NCBI RefSeq assembly: GCF_030408575.1
Contig: NZ_CP047047.1
Span: 2,371,334 to 2,435,333, forward strand
DNA length: 64,000 nt
From: Corynebacterium auris
GTDB taxonomy: Bacteria; Actinomycetota; Actinomycetes; Mycobacteriales; Mycobacteriaceae
Direction of reading: 5' to 3'
The notes beneath the pieces are model-generated. The model was not told the DNA's origin. It searched no databases and worked only from the letters and a program-made list of their open reading frames with translations. The position numbers and the translations under genes were made by a program. Shown here in pieces: positions 27,474 through 36,244 of the stretch; position 1 is the first letter of the stretch; every line of letters begins with the position of its first letter.

Positions 27474-27896
27474 ATGAGCGCACTGAACCTCCTTGTCGGC
27501 TTTGTCATGGTCCTCGCGGCCCTCTTCCTCATCGTCCCGGGGGCTCTCGCCGCCGCGGGGAAGCTGCCCGGCAACCCGTGGTTCGGCCTCCGCGTGGCCG
27601 AGGTGCGCAAGGACAGGGCGACGTGGGACCGCGCGCACAAGGTCGCCGGGCCCATCTGGATCTTCGGCGGGGTCGCCCTCGCCTTCGGCGCCGCCTTCGC
27701 CTTCATCGCCAACGGCTGGCTCTGGATCGCCCCCATCGTCCTCGCCATCATCGCGGTCATCGCCTTTTCCATTGGGGGCAACGTGGGCGCCCGCGCGGCC
27801 ACGCTTACCGACGCCCCGGAGCTCGCCGAACCCGCCCCGCAGGTGGACCTGGACGCCCTGCGCCGGGCGGCGGGGCGCGCGGACGAGGAGCGCTGA
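27474..27896 (+). CDS. SdpI-family membrane protein
   Basis: 140 residues with three or four membrane segments. The motif NPWFGLRVAEVRKDRATWDRAHKVAG, quoted here in two parts NPWFGLRVAEV and TWDRAHKVAG, is typical of the SdpI family (PF13630), whose founder gives immunity to the SdpC toxin in Bacillus. No toxin gene is nearby and the function here is unknown. Confidence 0.78.
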   Translation: MSALNLLVGFVMVLAALFLIVPGALAAAGKLPGNPWFGLRVAEVRKDRATWDRAHKVAGPIWIFGGVALAFGAAFAFIANGWLWIAPIVLAIIAVIAFSIGGNVGARAATLTDAPELAEPAPQVDLDALRRAAGRADEER

Positions 27897-27914
27897 CGGC
27901 GCACCCCGCCGTAA

Positions 27915-27930
27915 TGTTTCACGTGAAACA
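27915..27930. promoter_or_regulatory. parS site 2
   Basis: Perfect TGTTTCACGTGAAACA in the gap upstream of the trp promoter, ending 12 bases before its -35 box. Confidence 0.95.
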
Positions 27931-27942
27931 TTGCAAAAGCGC

Positions 27943-27971
27943 TTGCGCCGTGGCCCCCGGCGCGATACGCT
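27943..27971 (+). promoter_or_regulatory. trp operon promoter
   Basis: TTGCGC (27943-27948), a 17-base spacer and TACGCT (27966-27971). Transcription would start close to the GTG of the leader peptide at 27979, so the leader mRNA is probably leaderless. Confidence 0.6.
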
Positions 27972-27978
27972 CGTCGAT

Positions 27979-28038
27979 GTGACTTCAACAACAACTCCCG
28001 CGACCGCTGCCAGCGCGCAGTGGTGGTGGCGCGCGTAG
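27979..28038 (+). CDS. trpL: trp operon leader peptide
   Basis: Nineteen codons from GTG 27979: MTSTTTPATAASAQWWWRA. Three tandem Trp codons just before the stop are the sensor of a Trp attenuator: ribosomes stall there when Trp-tRNA is scarce, allowing the anti-terminator to form. It is followed by a terminator-like hairpin before trpE. Confidence 0.92.
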   Translation: MTSTTTPATAASAQWWWRA

Positions 28039-28068
28039 GCGGCGTGCCACCCAGCTAGTCACTCCCTC

Positions 28069-28109
28069 GGCCCGCCGGCTTGGACAACCAAGCACCGCGG
28101 GTCCTTTTT
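28069..28109 (+). terminator. trp attenuator
   Basis: GCTTGG-ACAA-CCAAGC (28078-28093) is extended by CCCGC/GCGGG arms (28071-28075, 28097-28101) and followed by TTTTT (28105-28109). It lies between the Trp-rich leader peptide and trpE. Confidence 0.85.
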
Positions 28110-28154
28110 GTTCCCAGTACCCCGGTGCAGATCATACGACACAAGGACGTACTC

Positions 28155-29699
28155 ATGAGGAACCCCACACCCGCCACCGCGCGGGCCGACGTGCGCTATC
28201 ACGCCGACGCCTCTGGCCTCTTCGCCCACCTGGGCGGCACTAGCGCCGAGGGCGCGGTGCTTTTGGAGTCGGCCGACATCACCACGAAGTCCGGCCTGCA
28301 GTCCGTGGCGGTGCTCTCCGCCTCGCTACGAGTGACCTGCGACGGCGAACGCGTGACCGTCGAGCCGCTCACGCCCTCCGGCGAGGTCCTCGCCGCCGAC
28401 CTCGGTGCCCGGCTGTCCGGCTACGCGGTGGGGGAGAACGCCTACTCCTTCCCGCCGCCGGCCGCCGCGGACGAGCGCGAGCGCCTCACCGCGCCGTCCA
28501 GCGCGGACGTGCTGCGGGCGCTGACCACGCGCGCCGGATACCTGGAGGGCGATTTCCCGTTCCTCGCCGGCGGCATGGCCTTCGACTACCTGGCCACCTT
28601 CGAGACCCTCCCCGAGGTGGCCGAGTCCGCCAACACCTACCCCGATTTCCAGTTCGTGCTGGCGGAGACGCTGCTGCGCATCGATCACCGCTCCGGCACG
28701 GCCTACCTCGCCGGTATCGCTTTCGACGGCACCACCCCGGACTTGCGCGAAATCGCCTCGGCCATCGATGCCGCCTCGCCCCAGCCGGCGCAGACCCCCG
28801 GCGGGGGAGGCACGCTCACGGTCAACGCGGATGTGACGGATGAGCGGTTCCGGGAGGGCGTGGATACGCTCAAAGGCAACATCGACAACGGCGATATTTA
28901 CCAGGTTGTCCCCGCGCGCACCTTCACGGCCGACTGCCCGGACGCGTTCGCCGCGTACCAGCGGCTGCGCGAGTCGAACCCCTCGCCGTACATGTTCTAC
29001 CTGCGCGGGGTGGGCCGCGGCGGCCGGCCGTTCGAGCTCTTCGGCGCCTCGCCCGAATCGAACCTGAAGTTCGACGCCGCAACGCGCGAGGTGCAGCTGT
29101 ACCCCATCGCGGGCACGCGCCCGCGCGGGCTGAACCCCGACAGCACCGTCAACCACGAACTGGACACGCGCATGGAGCTGCAGCTGCGTACCGACGCCAA
29201 AGAGGTCGCCGAGCACACCATGCTCGTGGACCTCGCCCGCAACGACATGGCGCGCGTGGCCGAACCGGGCACCCGTCGCGTGGCGGAGCTGCTCCAGGTC
29301 GACCGCTACTCGCGCGTGATGCACCTGGTCTCCCGCGTCACCGCCACCCTGCACCGCGACCTCGACGCGCTCGACGCCTACCGCGCCTGCATGAACATGG
29401 GCACGCTCACGGGCGCGCCGAAGCTGCGCGCCACCGAGCTCATCCGCGAGCTCGAGGGGGTGCGGCGCGGCTCCTATGGCGGGGCCGTCGGCTACCTGCG
29501 GGGCACGGGCGACATGGACAACTGCATCGTCATCCGCTCCGCCTTCGTCGCCGAGGGCCGCGCCGCCGTCCAGGCCGGGGCGGGCGTGGTGCGCGACTCC
29601 AATCCCCAGGCCGAGGCCGACGAGACGCTGCACAAGGCCTACGCCGTGTTAAGCGCCATCGCCGCCGCGGCCGGCGCGCAGCTGGAGGTGACCCGATGA
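28155..29699 (+). CDS. trpE: Anthranilate synthase component I
   Basis: 514 residues. It converts chorismate to anthranilate, using ammonia from TrpG. The N-terminal LLESADITTK segment is the tryptophan feedback-site motif, and the C-terminal chorismate-binding core shows NPSPYMFYLR, LYPIAGTRPRG, HTMLVDLARNDMARV and GAGVVRDSNPQAEADET. ATG 28155 with AAGGA upstream is chosen over the open frame starting at 28080, which runs through the attenuator. trpG overlaps by four bases (ATGA). Confidence 0.97.
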   Translation: MRNPTPATARADVRYHADASGLFAHLGGTSAEGAVLLESADITTKSGLQSVAVLSASLRVTCDGERVTVEPLTPSGEVLAADLGARLSGYAVGENAYSFPPPAAADERERLTAPSSADVLRALTTRAGYLEGDFPFLAGGMAFDYLATFETLPEVAESANTYPDFQFVLAETLLRIDHRSGTAYLAGIAFDGTTPDLREIASAIDAASPQPAQTPGGGGTLTVNADVTDERFREGVDTLKGNIDNGDIYQVVPARTFTADCPDAFAAYQRLRESNPSPYMFYLRGVGRGGRPFELFGASPESNLKFDAATREVQLYPIAGTRPRGLNPDSTVNHELDTRMELQLRTDAKEVAEHTMLVDLARNDMARVAEPGTRRVAELLQVDRYSRVMHLVSRVTATLHRDLDALDAYRACMNMGTLTGAPKLRATELIRELEGVRRGSYGGAVGYLRGTGDMDNCIVIRSAFVAEGRAAVQAGAGVVRDSNPQAEADETLHKAYAVLSAIAAAAGAQLEVTR

Positions 29700-30319
29700 G
29701 CGAGCGCATCGTCCTCGTGGACAACCAGGACTCCTTCGTCTACAACCTCGTCGACTCCCTGGCCGCCTACAACACCACCGTCTACCGCAATACCGTGGCC
29801 GCCGCCGACATCATGCGCGCCGAGCCCGCGCTAATTATCCTCTCGCCGGGGCCCGGGTACCCGGCGCAGGCGGGCAACATGATGGAGCTCATCGCACTGG
29901 CGCAGGGCCGGGTGCCCATCCTCGGCGTGTGCCTCGGCTACCAGGCGCTCGTCGAGCACCACGGGGGGCGGGTGCGGCCGTGCGGGGCGGTGCACGGGGC
30001 GTCGATAGGCATGGAGCTTAACGACGCCGGCCTGGCCAGCCCCCTCTTCCGCGGCCTGACGGTTGACGACGTGCCCGGCCGGGCCGGGCGCAGCGTGCCC
30101 GTGGCGCGCTACCACTCCCTCGGCGCCACCGAGGTGCCGCCCGGAATGCGCGCGCTGGCCTACACCGACACATCGATTGGCCCGGTGGTCATGGCCGCCG
30201 AAACCGACGACGGCATGTCCATCGGGCTGCAATTCCACCCCGAATCCATCCTCACCCCCGGCGGCCCCGTGGTTGTGGACCGCTGCGTGGCAGAACTCAT
30301 GAAGAAAGGCACGACATAA
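29696..30319 (+). CDS. trpG: Anthranilate synthase component II (glutamine amidotransferase)
   Basis: 207 residues. Class I amidotransferase with nucleophile Cys in GVCLGYQALVEHHGG and the His-Glu pair in LQFHPESILT. It delivers ammonia to TrpE. It overlaps trpE by ATGA and trpD by one base, so translation is coupled. Confidence 0.97.
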   Translation: MSERIVLVDNQDSFVYNLVDSLAAYNTTVYRNTVAAADIMRAEPALIILSPGPGYPAQAGNMMELIALAQGRVPILGVCLGYQALVEHHGGRVRPCGAVHGASIGMELNDAGLASPLFRGLTVDDVPGRAGRSVPVARYHSLGATEVPPGMRALAYTDTSIGPVVMAAETDDGMSIGLQFHPESILTPGGPVVVDRCVAELMKKGTT

Positions 30320-31347
30320 TGGCGAGCGACACGGCACTGGAGGTGCTCCGGCGCTTCCTGGACAACCCCGCGCCCACCCTCGACGAGGCCATCGAGGCCT
30401 TCACCCCGCTCACCGTGGGCGACTACGACGACGTACACATCGCCGCGCTGTTGGCCACGGTGCGCACCCGCGGCGAGACCTTCGCCGACATCGCCGGGGC
30501 GGCGCGGGCCTTTTTGCGGGCCGGGCGCCCGTTCCCGGTGACGGGGGAGGGGATCATGGACTCCGCCGGCACCGGCGGCGACGGCGCAAACACCATCAAC
30601 ATCACCACGGCGGCCTCGCTCGTCGCGGCCGCCGGCGGGGTGAGGATGGTCAAGTGCGGCAACCGCTCCGTGTCCTCGAAGTCGGGATCCGCGGACGTGC
30701 TCGAGGCCCTCAACATCCCCCTCGATCTCGACCCTAAGCGCGCGGTGCGCCAGTTCGAGTCATCCAACTTCACCTTCCTCTTCGCCCCGGCCTACAACCC
30801 GGCGATCGCCCACGTGCAGCCAGTGCGCAAGGCACTCGGCGTGCCCACCATCTTCAACACCCTCGGGCCTCTGCTTTCGCCCGGACGCCCGGAGTTTCAA
30901 ATTATGGGCATTGCCAACCCTCGGTTGGGCCAATTAATTGCCGAGACCATGAAGGAGCTCGGGCGCGGCCGCGCCCTCGTGGTCCACGGCGCCGGCACCG
31001 ACGAAATCGCGCTGCACGGGGACACGCTCGTGTGGGAACTCACCCGGCACGGCGCGATCGAGCAGTACACCGTCACGCCCGAGGACCTCGGCCTGCCACG
31101 CTACACCCTGGGGCAGCTCGCCGGCGGCGACGGCCCCGCCAACGCCGCCGCAATGCGCGCGACCTTCGGGGGGGAGGGCCCGGACGCGCACCGCGACGCG
31201 ATCGCCGCCTCCGCGGGCGCAATGTTCTACCTCTACGGCGCGGCCGACACACTGGCCGCCGGGGCGGCCCACGCGCTCGAGCTCATCTCCGGCGGCGCGG
31301 TGCAAAAGTGGCTCGAGACGCACGAGGAGGCCGATTACAGTGCCTAA
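30319..31347 (+). CDS. trpD: Anthranilate phosphoribosyltransferase
   Basis: 342 residues. Joins anthranilate to phosphoribosyl pyrophosphate. The PRPP loop DSAGTGGDGANTINIT and the KCGNRSVSSKSGSADVLE segment, read as KCGNRSVSSKSGS and ADVLEAL, are family signatures. ATG overlaps the trpG stop (TAATG). Confidence 0.97.
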   Translation: MASDTALEVLRRFLDNPAPTLDEAIEAFTPLTVGDYDDVHIAALLATVRTRGETFADIAGAARAFLRAGRPFPVTGEGIMDSAGTGGDGANTINITTAASLVAAAGGVRMVKCGNRSVSSKSGSADVLEALNIPLDLDPKRAVRQFESSNFTFLFAPAYNPAIAHVQPVRKALGVPTIFNTLGPLLSPGRPEFQIMGIANPRLGQLIAETMKELGRGRALVVHGAGTDEIALHGDTLVWELTRHGAIEQYTVTPEDLGLPRYTLGQLAGGDGPANAAAMRATFGGEGPDAHRDAIAASAGAMFYLYGAADTLAAGAAHALELISGGAVQKWLETHEEADYSA

Positions 31348-32740
31348 CATGCCCACGGTCCTGGAGGGTATCGTCCAGGCGCGTTACCGTCACCTTGACG
31401 AAATTAAACGGCGCATTGCCCACGTCGACCCGGCGACGCTGCCGCGCTCCGAGCGCTCCCTGTACGGCAATCTCGCCCGCCCTGGGGCGCAGTACATCAT
31501 GGAGTGCAAGGCGGCCTCGCCCTCCCTCGGCGTCATCCGCGCGCACTACGAGCCGGGGGAGATCGCCGCGACCTACTCGCGCTACGCCGCAGGCATCTCG
31601 GTGCTCTGCGAGCCCGAGCGCTTCGGCGGGGACTACGACCACCTGGCCACCGTCGCCGCCACGACGCACCTGCCCGTGCTGTGCAAGGACTTCATCGTCG
31701 ACCCGGTGCAGGTCCACGCCGCGCGCTACTTCGGGGCTGACGCCATCCTGCTCATGCTCAGCGTCCTCGATGACGCGACCTACGGCGAGCTCGCGGGCGA
31801 GGCGAAGCGCCTGGGCATGGACGTGCTGACGGAAGTGATCGACGAGGAGGAAGCCCGCCGCGCCGAGCGCCTGGGCGCGCGGATCGTGGGCATCAACCAC
31901 CGAAACCTCCACGACCTCTCCATCGACCTTGAGCGCTCCGCGCGCCTCGCGCCGCTCGTCGCCGAGGGGACGCTGGTGGTCTCGGAGTCCGGGATCCGCG
32001 ACGCCGAGACCGTGCGCCGCCTCGGTGGGCACTCCGATGGCTTCCTCGTCGGCTCGCAGCTCACGGGCCAGCCCGACGTGGATCTCGCGGCGCGCTCTCT
32101 CGTGTACGGCGCCAACAAGGTCTGCGGGTTGACAACCTGGAGTGCCGCCCAGGCCGCCCGCGCCGCCGGCGCCGTGTACGGCGGGCTCGTGTTCGAGGAG
32201 TCCTCGCCGCGCAATGTTTCACGTGAAACATCGGCGGACATTGTCGCGCACGAGCCGAACCTGCGCTACGTCGCGGTCTCCCGCCGCACCACCGGGTGGG
32301 ACGAGCTGGTGCAGGACGGCGTGGTCGCCGCACAGGTCCACGCCCCCTACCAGGGTTCGATCGAGGCGGAGGTCGACCTCGTGCGCCGCGTGCGCGCCGA
32401 GGTAGGGGAGGGGACCGAGGTGTGGCGCGCCGTCTCCATGACGGAACCCGAGGGGGCGCAAGTGGCCACGGCGCTGCTTGGCGACGTCGATAAGCTTGTG
32501 CTCGACGCGCACGACGGCGGCTCCGGCGAGGCCTTTGACTGGGCCGAGGTGCCCGAGGAGGTCAAGGACTCCGCGCTCCTCGCCGGCGGGATCGGGCCCG
32601 CAAACGCCGAGACGGCGCTGCGCGTCGGGTGCGCGGGGCTGGACCTCAATTCCGGCGTGGAGTACCCCGGCCAGCCCGGGCGCAAGGACGCCGCCGCGAT
32701 CCGCGCGGCCTTTCAGACGATACGAAACTTCCACTACTAA
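31340..32740 (+). CDS. trpCF: Bifunctional indole-3-glycerol-phosphate synthase / phosphoribosylanthranilate isomerase
   Basis: 466 residues. The first about 255 residues are the TrpC barrel (YIMECKAASPSLGVI, LCKDFIVDPVQV, GINHRNLHDL, VSESGIRD). The rest is TrpF, starting KVCGLTTWSAAQAA with the substrate motif SPRNVSRE and ending LDLNSGVEYPGQPGRKD. The TrpC-TrpF fusion is usual in corynebacteria and E. coli. GTG 31340 overlaps the trpD stop by eight bases; ATG 31349 is the alternative start. A parS site is embedded in the TrpF SPR-VS-E motif. Confidence 0.96.
   Translation: MPNMPTVLEGIVQARYRHLDEIKRRIAHVDPATLPRSERSLYGNLARPGAQYIMECKAASPSLGVIRAHYEPGEIAATYSRYAAGISVLCEPERFGGDYDHLATVAATTHLPVLCKDFIVDPVQVHAARYFGADAILLMLSVLDDATYGELAGEAKRLGMDVLTEVIDEEEARRAERLGARIVGINHRNLHDLSIDLERSARLAPLVAEGTLVVSESGIRDAETVRRLGGHSDGFLVGSQLTGQPDVDLAARSLVYGANKVCGLTTWSAAQAARAAGAVYGGLVFEESSPRNVSRETSADIVAHEPNLRYVAVSRRTTGWDELVQDGVVAAQVHAPYQGSIEAEVDLVRRVRAEVGEGTEVWRAVSMTEPEGAQVATALLGDVDKLVLDAHDGGSGEAFDWAEVPEEVKDSALLAGGIGPANAETALRVGCAGLDLNSGVEYPGQPGRKDAAAIRAAFQTIRNFHY
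32215..32230. promoter_or_regulatory. parS site 3, inside trpCF
   Basis: Perfect TGTTTCACGTGAAACA within the trpCF reading frame, encoding the NVSRET part of a conserved TrpF motif. Confidence 0.95.
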
Positions 32741-32752
32741 AGAGGCACAACC

Positions 32753-34003
32753 ATGACTGATAACGCGCACGGCGGGCGGACCATCTTGCCCGCGTACTAC
32801 GGCGAATTCGGCGGGCAGTACGTCCCCGAGTCGCTCCTTCCCGCCCTCGACCAGCTGGAGCGGGCATTCGTCGAGGCGTGGGAGGACCCCGCCTTCATGG
32901 CGGAGTACCGCGGGCTGCTGCGTGACTACCTCGGCCGGCCGACGCCGCTCACCGAGTGCCGCAACCTGCCGCGCGGCGACAGCCCCGCCCGGATCTTCCT
33001 CAAGCGCGAGGACCTCGTCCACGGCGGTGCCCACAAGACGAACCAGGTGATCGGGCAGGCGTTGCTGGCGAAGCAGATGGGCAAGAAGCGGATCATCGCC
33101 GAGACAGGCGCCGGCCAACACGGCACCGCGACCGCGCTGGCCTGCGCGCTGCTCGGGCTGGAGTGCGTGATCTACATGGGCATCAAAGACATGGCGCGGC
33201 AGGAGCCCAACGTCTTCCGCATGCGCCTCATGGGCGCCGAGGTCGTGGGGGTCGACTCAGGCTCGGGCACTCTGAAGGACGCCGTCAACGAGGCGCTGCG
33301 CGACTGGACGGCCACCTTCCACGAGTCCCACTACCTCCTGGGCACGGCGGCCGGGCCGCACCCCTTCCCGGTGATAGTCAAGGAGTTCCACCGGGTGATC
33401 TCCACCGAGGCGCGCGCACAGCTCCTCGAGCGCACCGGCACTCTGCCCGACGCCGTCGTGGCCTGCGTCGGTGGCGGCTCCAACGCGATCGGGATGTTCG
33501 CGGACTTCATTGACGATGAAGGCGTCGAGCTCATCGGCACCGAGCCCGGGGGAGAGGGCGTGGGCGTGGGCAGGCACGGGGCCGCCATCGCCGCGGGCAC
33601 CGTCGGCATCCTCCACGGCACGCGTTCCTACCTCATGCGCGACGCCGATGGGCAGGTGGAGGAGTCCTATTCCATCTCCGCCGGGCTGGATTACCCGGCG
33701 GTGGGCCCCGAGCACGCCCACCTCGCCTCGACCGGGCGCGCGCAGTACGTGCCGGTGACCGACGAGGACGCGCTGCGGGCCTTCCAGCTGCTCTCCACCT
33801 ACGAGGGCATCATCCCCGCGCTCGAGTCCTCGCACGCCCTGGCCTACGCTCTCGCGCGCGCCGAGCGGGCCACCGAGCCGGAAACCATCCTGGTCTCCCT
33901 TTCGGGGCGCGGCGACAAGGACGTCGAGCACGTGCGCGCCACACTCGACGAGCACCCCGACTGGATCATCGACACCGCCACCGCACGCGAGAGGAAGGAC
34001 TAG
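32753..34003 (+). CDS. trpB: Tryptophan synthase beta chain
   Basis: 416 residues. PLP enzyme joining indole and serine. The PLP lysine is in [20 protein letters not shown] (Lys after HGGAH), and the phosphate loop is [24 protein letters not shown] is the usual start. AGAGG precedes ATG 32753. Two bases separate its stop from the trpA start. Confidence 0.97.
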   Translation: MTDNAHGGRTILPAYYGEFGGQYVPESLLPALDQLERAFVEAWEDPAFMAEYRGLLRDYLGRPTPLTECRNLPRGDSPARIFLKREDLVHGGAHKTNQVIGQALLAKQMGKKRIIAETGAGQHGTATALACALLGLECVIYMGIKDMARQEPNVFRMRLMGAEVVGVDSGSGTLKDAVNEALRDWTATFHESHYLLGTAAGPHPFPVIVKEFHRVISTEARAQLLERTGTLPDAVVACVGGGSNAIGMFADFIDDEGVELIGTEPGGEGVGVGRHGAAIAAGTVGILHGTRSYLMRDADGQVEESYSISAGLDYPAVGPEHAHLASTGRAQYVPVTDEDALRAFQLLSTYEGIIPALESSHALAYALARAERATEPETILVSLSGRGDKDVEHVRATLDEHPDWIIDTATARERKD

Positions 34004-34005
34004 AC

Positions 34006-34821
34006 ATGTCGCGCTACAAGGAAACATTCGCCGCGCTCAAAGACAAGGGGGAGGGCGCCTTCGTGCCCTTCCTCATGCTCGGCGACCCGAACCCGGACGA
34101 CGCCCTCGAAGTCGTCCGCGCCGTCGTGGAGGCGGGCGCCGACGCCCTCGAGCTCGGCGTGCCCTTCTCGGACCCCGTCGCGGACGGCCCCAGCATCCAG
34201 AAGGCGCACATCCGCGCCCTCGAGAGCGGCTGCACCGTCGACGCGGCCCTTGAGCAGGTGCGCGCCATCCGCGCGGAGTTCCCCGACCTGCCCATCGGCA
34301 TGCTCATCTACGCCAACGTGGCCTACGTGCGCGGCCTCGACTCCTTCTACCGCGAGTTCGCAGAGGCCGGGGCGGACAGCATTCTGCTTCCCGACGTCCC
34401 CGTGCGCGAGGGCGGGCCCTTCAGCGCCGCGGCCGGAAAACACGGCATCGACCCCATCTACATCGCCCCGGCCAAAGCCTCCGCAGCCACGCTCGAGGGG
34501 GTGGCGGCGCGCTCGCGCGGCTACATCTACGCCATCTCCCGCGACGGCGTGACCGGCACCGAGCGCGCCTCTTCCGTCGAGGGGCTGCGCGAGGTGGTCG
34601 ACAACGTGGCGCGCTACGGCGGCGCGCCGGTGCTGCTCGGCTTCGGCATTTCCCGGCCGGAGCACGTGCGGGCGGCGATCCAGGCGGGCGCGGCCGGCGC
34701 GATCACGGGCTCGGCGATCGCCTCCATCATCGAGCGCCACACATCCGAGGGCGCGGACATGGAGGCGCTGAAAGAGGCGTTGCGCACATTTGTCTCCGAG
34801 ATGAAGAACGCCACCCGCTAG
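34006..34821 (+). CDS. trpA: Tryptophan synthase alpha chain
   Basis: 271 residues. Cleaves indole-3-glycerol phosphate. The catalytic Glu and Asp lie in ADALELGVPFSDPVADGP, preceded by VPFLMLGDPNPDDA. YAISRDGVTGTE and GFGISRPEHV form the phosphate site. It is the last gene of the trp operon. Confidence 0.97.
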   Translation: MSRYKETFAALKDKGEGAFVPFLMLGDPNPDDALEVVRAVVEAGADALELGVPFSDPVADGPSIQKAHIRALESGCTVDAALEQVRAIRAEFPDLPIGMLIYANVAYVRGLDSFYREFAEAGADSILLPDVPVREGGPFSAAAGKHGIDPIYIAPAKASAATLEGVAARSRGYIYAISRDGVTGTERASSVEGLREVVDNVARYGGAPVLLGFGISRPEHVRAAIQAGAAGAITGSAIASIIERHTSEGADMEALKEALRTFVSEMKNATR

Positions 34822-34834
34822 CGCACTAGTATCA

Positions 34835-35215
34835 ATGGCCATGACCTGCTCACGTCGTCTTTTCCTCATCGGTACCGCTTCCACCTTCGCAGGCGCCTTC
34901 CTCGCGGCCTGCGGGAGAGACCCCTCGGAGGAGGTGGCCAAGACGGAGGTCCCCGTCGGCAGCGCAGTCATCCTCGACCGCGTGATCATCGCGCAGCCGA
35001 ACGAGGGCGAGTTCATCGCCTACTCCGCCAGCTGCCCCCACCAGTTCCAGAAGATTACCCAGGTGCAGGGCGACACGGTGCGCTGCACGGCCCACGGCTC
35101 GATCTTCAGCATCGCCGACGGCGAGGTCCTCGGCGGGCCCGCGATGCGGGGGATGCGCGAGATCAGCCTGCGCGAGGAGGGCGAGCGCCTCGTGGCCACA
35201 GACACGGAGGCGTAG
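34835..35215 (+). CDS. Small exported Rieske [2Fe-2S] protein
   Basis: Up to 126 residues. The N-terminus has RRLFLIG and lipobox LAACG, suggesting Tat-type export and lipid anchoring. The Rieske ligands are CPH (ASCPHQFQ) and CTAH (VRCTAHGS), 15 residues apart. The redox partner is unknown. TAGTAT at 34827-34832 would start transcription near the second ATG (34841), so the true start may be there and leaderless. Confidence 0.87.
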   Translation: MAMTCSRRLFLIGTASTFAGAFLAACGRDPSEEVAKTEVPVGSAVILDRVIIAQPNEGEFIAYSASCPHQFQKITQVQGDTVRCTAHGSIFSIADGEVLGGPAMRGMREISLREEGERLVATDTEA

Positions 35216-35245
35216 CCGCGGGCGCGGGGTTCGTACACTAATCCC

Positions 35246-36208
35246 ATGCCCGTACCTTCCTTCCTCAAAGACCTCCTCGTCCAGGGGATCCTCGTCGCCA
35301 TCGTGCTGGCGGTGCTGCTGCCCGCCCGCGGCACCTTTGCCGAGGTGTTCGACATCGCCACCAAGGTGGCCATCGCCCTGCTGTTCTTCCTCTACGGCGC
35401 GCGCCTGTCCACGCGCGAAGCCCTGCGCGGGCTGACCCACTGGAAGCTGCACCTGGTCATCCTCGGCTTCACCTTCCTCGTCTACCCGCTTATTGGCCTG
35501 GCGCTGCGCCCGACGACGGCGTTCATTTCCGACCAGCTCTACCAGGGCATCCTCTACGCCATGCTCGTGCCCTCCACGGTGCAGTCCTCCGTGGCGCTGA
35601 CGGGCATCGCGCGCGGCAACGTCTCCGGCGCGGTCGTCGCCGCGAGCCTGTCGAGCATGGTGGGCGTCCTTGTCACTCCGCTGCTTGTCATGCTGCTCAT
35701 GGGCGCGGGGGAGGGCATTCATGTCGACGCCACCGTCTTCCTCAACATCGGGTTGCAGCTGCTACTGCCCTTCGTGCTCGGCCAAGTCGCGCACAACCTC
35801 GTCCCGCGGGCCGGAGAGATCGCCGGAGCGAGGGCCACGAAGATCGTCGACCGCGGGTCGATCTGGATGGTTGTCTACGCCGCCTTCTCGCAGGGCGTCG
35901 TCTCGGGGGTCTGGGGCGAGGTGCAGGTCTGGGAGATCGTCCTCCTCGTTGTCCTCGCCTTCCTGCTCGTCTACGTCATGCTCGGCCTCACCAAGGTCAC
36001 CGCGAACGCCCTGAGCTTCTCCTACCGGGACCGCGTGGCCATCCAGATGTGCGGGACGCAGAAGTCGCTGGCCGCCGGCCTGCCGATGGCCAGCGTCATC
36101 TTCGGCGGGGCGTCGCTCGGCATCCTCATCGTGCCGCTCATGATCTACCACCTGGTCCAGCTCATCGTCTGCTCGGCGAAGGCGGCGCGCTACGCTCGTC
36201 AGGAGTAA
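35246..36208 (+). CDS. Bile acid:sodium symporter family (BASS/SBF-like) transporter
   Basis: 320 residues, about ten membrane segments. FFLYGARLSTREALRGLTHW, LAMLVPSTVQSSVALTGIARG-like (seen as YAMLVPSTVQSSVALT) and CGTQKSLAAGLPMA are typical of the YfeH/SBF-like branch. The substrate is unknown. TACACT (35234-35239) ends six bases before ATG 35246, indicating a leaderless transcript. Confidence 0.88.
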   Translation: MPVPSFLKDLLVQGILVAIVLAVLLPARGTFAEVFDIATKVAIALLFFLYGARLSTREALRGLTHWKLHLVILGFTFLVYPLIGLALRPTTAFISDQLYQGILYAMLVPSTVQSSVALTGIARGNVSGAVVAASLSSMVGVLVTPLLVMLLMGAGEGIHVDATVFLNIGLQLLLPFVLGQVAHNLVPRAGEIAGARATKIVDRGSIWMVVYAAFSQGVVSGVWGEVQVWEIVLLVVLAFLLVYVMLGLTKVTANALSFSYRDRVAIQMCGTQKSLAAGLPMASVIFGGASLGILIVPLMIYHLVQLIVCSAKAARYARQE

Positions 36209-36228
36209 GCACGCCAGCGATAAGGAGA

Positions 36229-36244
36229 TGTTTCACGTGAAACA
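36229..36244. promoter_or_regulatory. parS site 4, at a start codon
   Basis: Perfect TGTTTCACGTGAAACA lying between the ribosome binding site AAGGAG and the body of the next gene; the central GTG is the likely start codon. Confidence 0.95.
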
